This document shows, piece after piece, positions 58,358-64,000 of a stretch of 64,000 nt of DNA (position 1 is its first letter; every line of letters begins with the position of its first letter). The notes below the pieces were generated by a model. That model made no database searches, was not told the DNA's origin, and saw only the letters and a program-made list of their open reading frames with translations. Source of the stretch: Aggregicoccus sp. 17bor-14 (GTDB taxonomy: Bacteria > Myxococcota > Myxococcia > Myxococcales > Myxococcaceae); contig NZ_VJZZ01000001.1 in assembly GCF_009659535.1 (NCBI RefSeq), positions 511,424 to 575,423 of the forward strand. The letters run 5' to 3'. The translations under genes and the position numbers were made by a program.

Positions 58358-58378
58358 GCCTGGCGCCGCGCGCCGGCC
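58357..58378. terminator. Hairpin after aglZ
   Basis: GGCC-T-GGCGC (58357-58366) pairs with GCGCC-GGCC (58370-58378), one bulged T, 3-nt loop. It starts at the last base of the aglZ stop codon and lies between convergent genes. Confidence 0.5.
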
Positions 58379-58391
58379 TCGGGCCCGCTGG

Positions 58392-58604
58392 CTACAGCGC
58401 GGCCCGGGCCTCGCGCACCAGGTCCTTGAGGTGCAGGTCGCCGAAGAGGTCGTGCAGGGTGACGCTCGAGCCATTGGCGCGGGCGTGGGCCTTCTGCCAG
58501 CGCGCGTACACCACCCGGCCCGTCACGTAGACGAGCAGGAGCGGGAAGCCGCCCGGCACCAGCACCACGACCATCGACAGCAGCATCCGCATCCACAGCA
58601 ACAT
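58392..58604 (-). CDS. Small membrane protein of unknown function
   Basis: 70 residues. One long hydrophobic segment (residues 1-33, rich in Leu, Met and Val, with LVPGGFPLLLVYV) could cross the membrane once or form a re-entrant hairpin. A basic stretch (RVVYARWQKAHAR) and a short helical tail (LHDLFGDLHLKDLVREARAAL) follow. No homology that I recognise. The ATG at 58604 is the earliest before the hydrophobic part; later ATGs in frame are possible. Convergent with aglZ. Confidence 0.6.
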   Translation of the reverse strand: MLLWMRMLLSMVVVLVPGGFPLLLVYVTGRVVYARWQKAHARANGSSVTLHDLFGDLHLKDLVREARAAL

Positions 58605-58755
58605 GACCACGCGCCCCCGGCGTCCAATTCTCGGCGGGGTAGATGCACCCTGCGTGCCCACGTTGCGAAAAAAATTTCCCACCGTGCTTCCGGGCACTTG
58701 GCCGGCCGCCGGTCGCGCGCTGCGGGCGGCCTGTCGCGTCGGAGGGAGAAAACCC

Positions 58756-58769
58756 TGGCATTTTTGCCA
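58756..58769 (+). promoter_or_regulatory. Inverted repeat upstream of the MoxR gene
   Basis: TGGCA-TTTT-TGCCA lies 39 bp before the MoxR start, in a relatively AT-rich part of the 203-bp divergent gap. It may be an operator. It is not a sigma-54 site: the GG and GC elements are too close together. Confidence 0.35.
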
Positions 58770-58807
58770 CAGTGGCCCGGAAACCTTTCCAGGTAAGGTC
58801 CCCCGCC

Positions 58808-59743
58808 GTGAGCCCTACCAGCCCCGACATCATCACCCTTCGCAGCGTGGAGGAGGCCGCCCAGCGGCTCGAGCAGGTCGGCTACCTGCCCTCACCGGAG
58901 ATCGCCACCGCCGCCTTCCTCGCGGACCGGATGGACAAGCCCATCCTGGTGGAGGGGCCGGCCGGGGTGGGCAAGACGGAGCTCGCGAAGGCGCTGGCGC
59001 AGGGGCTGGGCCGCGAGCTCATCCGGCTGCAGTGCTACGAGGGCCTCGACGAGGCCAAGGCGCTCTACGAGTGGGAGTACGCGAAGCAGCTGCTGTACAC
59101 CCAGCTGCTCAAGGACAAGATCGGCGAGATGGTGCAGGGCACCGGCTCGCTCTCGGAGGCGGCGGACCGGCTCGCCGGCAGCGACGCGGTGTTCTTCTCC
59201 GAGCGCTTCCTGCTGCCCCGCCCCATCCTGCGCGCCCTGCTCTCCGAGCGCCCCGCGCTCCTGCTGGTGGACGAGATCGACAAGGCGGACCCCGAGTTCG
59301 AGGCCTTCCTCCTCGAGGTGCTCTCGGACAACGCCGTCACCCTGCCGGAGCTGGGGACCTTCAAGGCGCGCCACGTGCCGCGGGTGCTGCTCACCTCGAA
59401 CAACGCGCGCGAGCTCTCGGACGCCCTCAAGCGCCGCTGCCTGCACCTGCACATCGACTTCCCGGACCGCGAGCGCGAGCTGCGCATCGTGCGCTCGCGC
59501 CTGCCCCACGTGGCGCAGGCGCTCGCCGAGCAGGTGGTGGAGGCGGTGGCGGCCATCCGCGCACTGGAGCTGAAGAAGGCCCCCTCCATCAGCGAGACCC
59601 TGGACTGGGCGCAGAGCCTCGCGCTGCTCAACGCGGACGTGCTGAGCGCGGACCTCGTCGCCGCCACGCTCAACGTGGTGCTCAAGCACGAGGGCGACAT
59701 CGAGAAGGCGCGCGGCAGTCTGTCTCAGATCGCGCAGGGCTGA
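58808..59743 (+). CDS. MoxR-family AAA+ ATPase
   Basis: 311 residues. Walker A is EGPAGVGKTELAKALA (about 50-57), the MoxR segment LIRLQCYEGLDEAKALYEW follows, Walker B is LLLVDEIDKAD, and TSNNARELSDALKRRCLHLHIDFPD contains the arginine finger. MoxR proteins act as chaperones in assembling enzyme complexes, normally beside DUF58 and von Willebrand A-domain proteins; none is encoded here. GTG start at 58808 with AAGG ten bases before. The gene stands alone. Confidence 0.9.
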   Translation: MSPTSPDIITLRSVEEAAQRLEQVGYLPSPEIATAAFLADRMDKPILVEGPAGVGKTELAKALAQGLGRELIRLQCYEGLDEAKALYEWEYAKQLLYTQLLKDKIGEMVQGTGSLSEAADRLAGSDAVFFSERFLLPRPILRALLSERPALLLVDEIDKADPEFEAFLLEVLSDNAVTLPELGTFKARHVPRVLLTSNNARELSDALKRRCLHLHIDFPDRERELRIVRSRLPHVAQALAEQVVEAVAAIRALELKKAPSISETLDWAQSLALLNADVLSADLVAATLNVVLKHEGDIEKARGSLSQIAQG

Positions 59744-59805
59744 CACCGGCCGGGGCGCGACCCTTGCGACGCGTTGCCCTTCGCCGGCAGGGTGCGCATC
59801 TGGCG

Positions 59806-59833
59806 TTGACTTACCCGGCGCGCCGGGTACTTT
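59806..59833 (+). promoter_or_regulatory. ilvE promoter with a perfect 16-bp palindrome as spacer
   Basis: TTGACT (59806-59811) and TACTTT (59828-59833) are spaced by 16 bp. The perfect palindrome ACCCGGCGCGCCGGGT (59813-59828) fills the spacer, reaching the first base of the -10 box. A dimeric repressor bound there would block RNA polymerase. The -10 is only 3 of 6, which fits a regulated promoter. Confidence 0.5.
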
Positions 59834-59864
59834 GCGTTCAAACCTTTCCCAAGGACCCACCCTC

Positions 59865-60815
59865 ATGTCCTCCTCGACCTCCTCGCAGGGCGTGCGCGCC
59901 GACCAGATCTGGCTCGATGGCAAGCTGATGAAGTGGGACGAGGGGCACGTGCACGTGATGACGCACGCGCTCCACTACGGCCTGGGCGTGTTCGAGGGGA
60001 TCCGCGCCTACCGGACGCAGGACGGGCGGCTCGCGATCTTCCGGCTGAAGGAGCACATCCGCCGGCTCTTCGACTCGGCGCACATCTGCATGCTGAAGAT
60101 GCCCTTCACCGAGGCGCAGCTGGAGGAGGCCTGCCTCGAGCTGCTGCGCAAGCAGAAGGACCTCTTCGCCAACGGCGCCTACCTGCGCCCCATCGCCTTC
60201 ATGGGGGACGGGGCCATGGGCCTGGGCGCGGTGAACCCCACCCGCGTGGCGGTGACGGCGTGGGACTGGGGCGCGTACCTGGGCGACAAGGGCATCCGCG
60301 AGGGCATCCGCGCGAAGATCAGCTCCTTCACCCGCCTGCACGTGAACGTGAACATGGTGCGCGGGAAGATCACCGGCCAGTACGTGAACTCCATCATGGC
60401 CAAGCGCGAGGCGGTGCTCGCCGGCTACGACGAGGCCATCCTCCTGGACGCGAACGGCTTCGTGGCCGAGGCCTCGGGCGAGAACATCTTCCAGGTGAAC
60501 AAGAAGGGCGTGATCAAGACCCCGCCCCTCTCCTGCCCCATCCTGGACGGCATCACCCGCGACTCGGTCATCCGCATCCTCCAGGACGCGGGCCACACCG
60601 TGCAGGAGGTGACCTTCACCCGCGACGCGCTCTACGTGACGAACGAGATCTTCTTCACCGGCACGGCCGCGGAGATCACCCCGGTGCGCGAGATCGACAA
60701 CCGGCAGGTGGGCACGGGCAAGCCGGGGCCCATCACGCAGCTCGTCCAGGAGACGTACTTCCGGGCGGTGCGCGGGCAGGAACCCCGGTACGCCGAGTGG
60801 CTGACCTACGTCTAG
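59865..60815 (+). CDS. ilvE: Branched-chain amino acid aminotransferase
   Basis: Class IV PLP aminotransferase for Val, Leu and Ile, 316 residues. The blocks HALHYGLGVFEGIRAYRT, LFDSAHICMLKMPF and GAYLRPIAFMGDG are typical; the PLP lysine should be Lys168 (VRGKITGQYVNSIMAK). LDANGFVAEASGENIFQV and TGTAAEITPVREIDNRQVG finish the family pattern. AAGGA lies nine bases before the ATG at 59865. The gene is alone, 121 bp after moxR and 149 bp before the Fic-like gene, each of which has its own promoter-like sequence. Confidence 0.96.
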   Translation: MSSSTSSQGVRADQIWLDGKLMKWDEGHVHVMTHALHYGLGVFEGIRAYRTQDGRLAIFRLKEHIRRLFDSAHICMLKMPFTEAQLEEACLELLRKQKDLFANGAYLRPIAFMGDGAMGLGAVNPTRVAVTAWDWGAYLGDKGIREGIRAKISSFTRLHVNVNMVRGKITGQYVNSIMAKREAVLAGYDEAILLDANGFVAEASGENIFQVNKKGVIKTPPLSCPILDGITRDSVIRILQDAGHTVQEVTFTRDALYVTNEIFFTGTAAEITPVREIDNRQVGTGKPGPITQLVQETYFRAVRGQEPRYAEWLTYV

Positions 60816-60860
60816 CCGGAGGGCGGGCGCACGGCCCGTAGAGGGCGCCGGGCGTTTTAA

Positions 60861-60889
60861 TTGTCCTAAGCGCGCGGAATTTCTACAAT
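60861..60889 (+). promoter_or_regulatory. Promoter of the Fic-like gene
   Basis: TTGTCC (60861-60866), a 17-bp spacer and TACAAT (60884-60889): the best sigma-70-type match I found in the window. The leader of about 70 nt contains a stem CCGGGGA/TCCCCGG (60914-60920 with 60930-60936). Confidence 0.6.
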
Positions 60890-60964
60890 CACGGCGTCGT
60901 TTCCACCCGCGGTCCGGGGAAGGGGCATTTCCCCGGGGCCCGCGCGCGAAGGAGCCGTACGTCC

Positions 60965-61798
60965 GTGAAGGAACGCTACCAAGAGATCGACGAGAAGAAC
61001 GACTCCCTTCGCGAGTACCTCGACATCTACAAGTCGAAGTCGAAGGAGTTCCTCGAGCGCTTCGAGATGTCGTGGATCTACCACGACGCGGCGCTGGAGG
61101 GCGTCGTCTACACGCCGCAGGAGCTGCAGGTGGCGCTGCACCCGCAGCGCGGCGCGGCGGAAGCGTCCATGGTCCCGGTGGTGCTGGAGATCCGCAACCA
61201 CAAGGCCGTCTGCGACTACATCCGCGAGGAGGCCACGGGCGGCAAGAAGCAGGCGCAGATCACGCTGACCACGATCAAGCGCATGCACGACCTGTTCGCG
61301 GGCAACACGCCCGAGGCACAGGCGGCGCGTGCGGCGGCGGAGCGGCGCGAGCGCACCGAGAAGGAGCTGGCGAAGGAGCGCGAGAAGGGCGGCTACCGCA
61401 AGGACATGCCCCTGCACCGCACCTACTTCCACGACATCGCGCAGCCGGCGAAGATCCCCGCCCTGCTCGAGAAGCTGGTGGACTACACCGCGAGCGCGGA
61501 GTTCCGCGAGTTCCACCCGCTGAAGCAGGCGGCCACGGTGCAGCACCAGTTCCTGCAGATCTTCCCCTTCACCGAGCACAGCGGGAAGGTCGCGCGCATG
61601 TGCTCGAACCTCATCCTGCTGCGCCACGGGTACATGCCGGCGGTCATCCACTCCATCGACCGGCAGAAGTACTACGAGAGCTTCCGCGCGCCCGTGGGCG
61701 CCTTCCGCACGCTGCTGATGGACGCGATCGAGAACTCGCTCGACAACGGGCTCAAGTACTTCCGCGACCTCAACCGCCGCTACAAGGCGATCAACTAG
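60965..61798 (+). CDS. Fic-fold protein with degenerate active site
   Basis: 277 residues. Fic proteins transfer AMP from ATP to target hydroxyls using HPFxxGNGRxxR. Here that region reads FPFTEHSGKVAR (residues 200-211): Phe200 replaces the catalytic His, Ser206 replaces Asn and Lys208 replaces Arg, while Pro, Phe, Gly and the last Arg remain. The N-terminal helix carries ALEGVVYTPQEL, like the Fic inhibitory-helix region (ExG). The enzyme is therefore probably inactive as an AMP transferase, or does something else. GTG start with AAGGAG ten bases upstream; a good promoter lies at 60861-60889. nfo follows after 17 bp. Confidence 0.82.
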   Translation: MKERYQEIDEKNDSLREYLDIYKSKSKEFLERFEMSWIYHDAALEGVVYTPQELQVALHPQRGAAEASMVPVVLEIRNHKAVCDYIREEATGGKKQAQITLTTIKRMHDLFAGNTPEAQAARAAAERRERTEKELAKEREKGGYRKDMPLHRTYFHDIAQPAKIPALLEKLVDYTASAEFREFHPLKQAATVQHQFLQIFPFTEHSGKVARMCSNLILLRHGYMPAVIHSIDRQKYYESFRAPVGAFRTLLMDAIENSLDNGLKYFRDLNRRYKAIN

Positions 61799-61815
61799 TC
61801 CCCCACCCCGCCGCC

Positions 61816-62646
61816 GTGATCCTCGGAGCCCACGAGTCCATCGCCGGCGGCGTGAGCCAGGCCTTTGCCCGCGCCGAGGCCCACGGCGCGAAGAGCCTGC
61901 AGATCTTCACCAAGAACGCGCGCGGCTGGAGCGCCCCGCCCCTCGCGGACGCGGAGGCCGCGGCCTTCCGGCGCGAGGCCGCGCGCACGGGGCTCCCCTC
62001 CGTCGCCCACGGCAGCTACCTGGTGAACCTCGCCACCGAGGACGCCGGCCACCGCGAGCGCTCCCTCGCGTGCGTCACCGAGGAGCTCACCCGCTGCGAG
62101 CGCCTGGGGGTGAGCCTGCTCGTGCTGCACCCGGGCGGCCACCCGGACGAGAAGCGCGGGCTGAGGCTCATCGCCGAGGGGATCGACGAGGTCCACGCCC
62201 GCACGCCCGGCTTTCGCGCCCGCCTCTGCCTCGAGGTGACGGCCGGCCAGGGGAATTGCCTGGGCTGGCGCTTCGAGCACCTCGCGGAGATCTTGAATCA
62301 GGTGAAGGCCGAGTCCCGCGTCTCTCTGTGCCTGGACACCTGCCACCTCTACGCGGCCGGCTACGATCTGGCCACCGAGCGCGGCTATGCGCAGGTGATG
62401 GACGCGTGCGACCGGCTGGTGGGGCTCGAGCGCGTCGCCTGCTTCCACCTGAACGACTGCAAGAAGGGCCTCGGCTGCCGCGTGGACCGCCACGAGGAGA
62501 TCGGCCGGGGAGCACTCGGGCTGACGGCCTTTCGCTGCCTCGTCAACGATCCCCGCTTCCGGGACACCGTCGGGGTCCTGGAAACGCCGGTTCCGGAGCG
62601 TTATTCAGACGCTCTTCAGCTTCTCCACTCGCTGGTCCAGACGTAA
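61816..62646 (+). CDS. nfo: Endonuclease IV (AP endonuclease)
   Basis: Zinc-dependent AP endonuclease of base excision repair, 276 residues. Opens ILGAHESIAGGVSQAFARAEAHGAKSLQIFTKNARGW; later LVLHPGGH, the metal-binding CLDTCHLYAAGYDL, HLNDCKKGLGCRVDRHEEIGRG and a late ETPVPERY. GTG at 61816 is the only start fitting the family N-terminus; no ribosome binding site is seen, so it may be coupled to the Fic-like gene 17 bp upstream. A DHH phosphoesterase follows after 18 bp. Confidence 0.95.
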   Translation: MILGAHESIAGGVSQAFARAEAHGAKSLQIFTKNARGWSAPPLADAEAAAFRREAARTGLPSVAHGSYLVNLATEDAGHRERSLACVTEELTRCERLGVSLLVLHPGGHPDEKRGLRLIAEGIDEVHARTPGFRARLCLEVTAGQGNCLGWRFEHLAEILNQVKAESRVSLCLDTCHLYAAGYDLATERGYAQVMDACDRLVGLERVACFHLNDCKKGLGCRVDRHEEIGRGALGLTAFRCLVNDPRFRDTVGVLETPVPERYSDALQLLHSLVQT

Positions 62647-62664
62647 AAGCGTCCCTCGCCCGCC

Positions 62665-63795
62665 ATGCCTGTCTCCCCCACAGCCCCCGGCCGTAAGCCT
62701 CCGGCCCCCGTCCCCGCGCCGCTCCCGGAGGACGGATCGGAGCCCCCGCCGAGGCTCGCGCACCTGCCGGCGCGCGACAAGCTCGAGCGCCTGCTGCGGG
62801 TGGCCAAGGGTCACAAGCGCGCGCTCATCGTCACCCACGACAACCCGGACCCGGACTCCATCGCGGCCGCGGTGGCGCTGGGCCACGTGCTGGAGAGCTG
62901 CGCGGGCGTGGAGGCGGAGGTCGGCTACGGGGGCATCATCGGGCGCGCGGAGAACATCGCCTTCGTGAAGGTGCTGCGCCTGCCCGTCACGCACATCAGC
63001 CAGCTGAACTTCGACGACTACGATCTCTTCGGCCTCGTGGACACGCAGCCGCCCGTGGGCAACCACTCGCTGCCCTCGCGAATCCGCACGGACATCGTCG
63101 TGGACCACCACCCCTTGCGCGACGAGAGCCTGCTCTGCCCCTTCGCGGACGTGGGCGGCGACTTCGGCGCCACCTCGACCATGCTGGTGGAGTACCTGCG
63201 CGCGGCGCGGCAGGAGCCCTCGGTGGAGGTGGCCACCGCGCTCTTCTACGGCATCAAGGCGGACACCCGGGACCTGGGCCGCGAGACGACCCAGACGGAC
63301 GTGGACAGCTACCTGTGGCTGTTCCCGCGCTGCGACAAGCAGCTGCTGGGGCAGATCGAGCACCCGGTGCTCCCCGCGCGCTACTTCCAGCTCTACCACA
63401 CGGCCTTCGAGCGGGCGAAGGTGCACGGCACCGCGATCGTGACGAACCTCGAGGAGGTCTACTCGCCGGACATGGTCGCCGAGGTCGCCGAGCGGATGAT
63501 GTTCCTCGAGGGGATGAAGTGGAGCCTCGCGTACGGGACCTTCCGCAACCAGCTCTTCGTCTCCCTGCGCGTGAAGGACCGCCGCATGAACGCGGGCCGC
63601 CTCATCCGCGAGATCTGCGACAACAAGGGCGGCTCCTCGGGCGGCCACGGGAGCATGGCGGGTGCGCGCCTGCCGCTCTCGGGCAACGCCGCGAAGCGCA
63701 AGGCCTTCAAGCGCGAGCTCGTGGCGCAGTTCCTCGAGGCCTTCGGCGTCTCCGAGGAGCGCCCGGTGGCCCTGCTGTCCGCGCAGGACACGTGA
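62665..63795 (+). CDS. DHH/DHHA1 phosphoesterase (NrnA/RecJ-like)
   Basis: 376 residues. DHH motifs: VTHDNPDPDSIAAAVALG (first Asp pair), FGLVDTQPP, VDHHPLRDE (DHH), and DFGATSTMLVEYL. The DHHA1 domain ends with KGGSSGGHGSMAGARLPL. Such proteins degrade nanoRNA, pAp or cyclic dinucleotides; with a diguanylate cyclase in this window, c-di-GMP-related pGpG is an attractive but unproven substrate. A Pro-rich N-terminal tail of about 30 residues is extra. Ends with GTGA overlap with the next gene. Confidence 0.9.
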   Translation: MPVSPTAPGRKPPAPVPAPLPEDGSEPPPRLAHLPARDKLERLLRVAKGHKRALIVTHDNPDPDSIAAAVALGHVLESCAGVEAEVGYGGIIGRAENIAFVKVLRLPVTHISQLNFDDYDLFGLVDTQPPVGNHSLPSRIRTDIVVDHHPLRDESLLCPFADVGGDFGATSTMLVEYLRAARQEPSVEVATALFYGIKADTRDLGRETTQTDVDSYLWLFPRCDKQLLGQIEHPVLPARYFQLYHTAFERAKVHGTAIVTNLEEVYSPDMVAEVAERMMFLEGMKWSLAYGTFRNQLFVSLRVKDRRMNAGRLIREICDNKGGSSGGHGSMAGARLPLSGNAAKRKAFKRELVAQFLEAFGVSEERPVALLSAQDT

Positions 63796-64000
63796 TCTAC
63801 TGGGATCACAACGCGTCCACCCCCCTGCGCCCCGAGGTGGCCGCGCAGCTCGCGCAGGCGCTCTCTGCGGGCGCCCCCGCCGCGAACCCCTCGAGCACGC
63901 ACCGCGAGGGGCGCGCCGCCCGCGCGAGGCTCGATGCGGCGCGCGCCCGGGTGGCCCGCGTGCTGGGCTGCGAGCCGAAGGAGGTGTGCTTCACCGCCTC
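63792..64000 (+). CDS. Cysteine desulfurase, N-terminal part, cut by window edge
   Basis: Sixty-nine complete codons are present and the window ends inside the next. The opening IYWDHNASTPLRPEVAAQLAQAL and NPSSTHREGRAARARLDAARARVARVLG match NifS/IscS-type cysteine desulfurases, which supply sulfur for Fe-S clusters or tRNA thiolation. The PLP lysine lies beyond the window. Start is GTG at 63792, overlapping the upstream stop codon by four bases. NifS, IscS or SufS class cannot be fixed from this part. Confidence 0.9.
   Translation, partial: MIYWDHNASTPLRPEVAAQLAQALSAGAPAANPSSTHREGRAARARLDAARARVARVLGCEPKEVCFTA

Noticed and set aside
54422-58474. A 1,350-codon open frame antisense to aglZ, and similar long ones opposite 11.9-14.7, 17.2-23.4, 30.6-33.6 and 41.9-45.0 kb
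   Set aside because: These are Arg/Leu/His-rich frames produced by the third-position GC bias of the real genes on the other strand. They have no domain motifs or start signals.
58756-58769. TGGCATTTTTGCC read as a sigma-54 promoter of moxR
   Set aside because: GG and GC are only seven bases apart instead of ten; I keep it as an inverted repeat.

Overview
This window is about 64 kb of very GC-rich chromosome, densely packed with housekeeping and cell-envelope genes. It almost certainly comes from a myxobacterium of the Cystobacterineae (Myxococcus, Corallococcus or Archangium type). The reasons are the GC content and strong third-position GC bias, which opens long spurious antisense frames everywhere; a clear AglZ-type gliding protein (pseudo-receiver plus about 1,000 residues of coiled coil); many lipoproteins and TPR proteins; and DUF6178, DUF4912 and DUF4097 proteins. 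I see no rRNA, tRNA, CRISPR array, insertion sequence or prophage.

Layout. 1-4.7 kb is a one-carbon block: gcvT-gcvH-gcvP on the minus strand, divergent from metF, with folD meeting the metF operon tail to tail. 4.7-8.4 kb carries a DjlA-like co-chaperone, an Smr protein, an adenosine deaminase-like enzyme and pyrD. 8.4-17.1 kb holds a DUF4097 protein, a glycosyltransferase with an O-antigen ligase-like protein, DUF6178, engB with a tetraheme cytochrome c, then a secreted protein, coaE and an SDR reductase. 17.2-23.1 kb is a two-gene operon of very large surface lipoproteins (sortilin-like propeller with a dockerin-like end, and an Ig-repeat protein). Upstream of it is the only large gene-free stretch, which holds an orphan intrinsic terminator.

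25.2-45 kb is almost entirely minus strand. Reading down it: pgeF, a YbgF-like lipoprotein, a LysM protein, dprA, topA, a TolQ/ExbB-like protein, trmFO, a TolB-like lipoprotein, xerC, hslV, hslU, argD, and a DnaJ-TPR / DnaK / TPR cassette. Only a DksA/TraR-like gene points the other way. The order dprA-topA-trmFO-xerC-hslV-hslU matches the well-known Bacillus cluster, here interrupted by envelope genes.

45-52.4 kb has a GAF-GGDEF cyclase, an SGNH esterase with an HtrA protease, and a GH57 glucan enzyme with DUF4912. 52.5-64 kb is mostly plus strand: a GT4-like glycosyltransferase, aglZ, a MoxR ATPase, ilvE behind a promoter with a perfect palindrome in its spacer, a Fic-fold protein that has lost its catalytic histidine, nfo, a DHH phosphoesterase, and the start of a cysteine desulfurase. 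gcvP and the cysteine desulfurase are cut by the window edges.

All names rest on motifs and remembered family features; no database search was run. Start codons are often uncertain because GTG and TTG starts are common, and where I changed the obvious start I say why.
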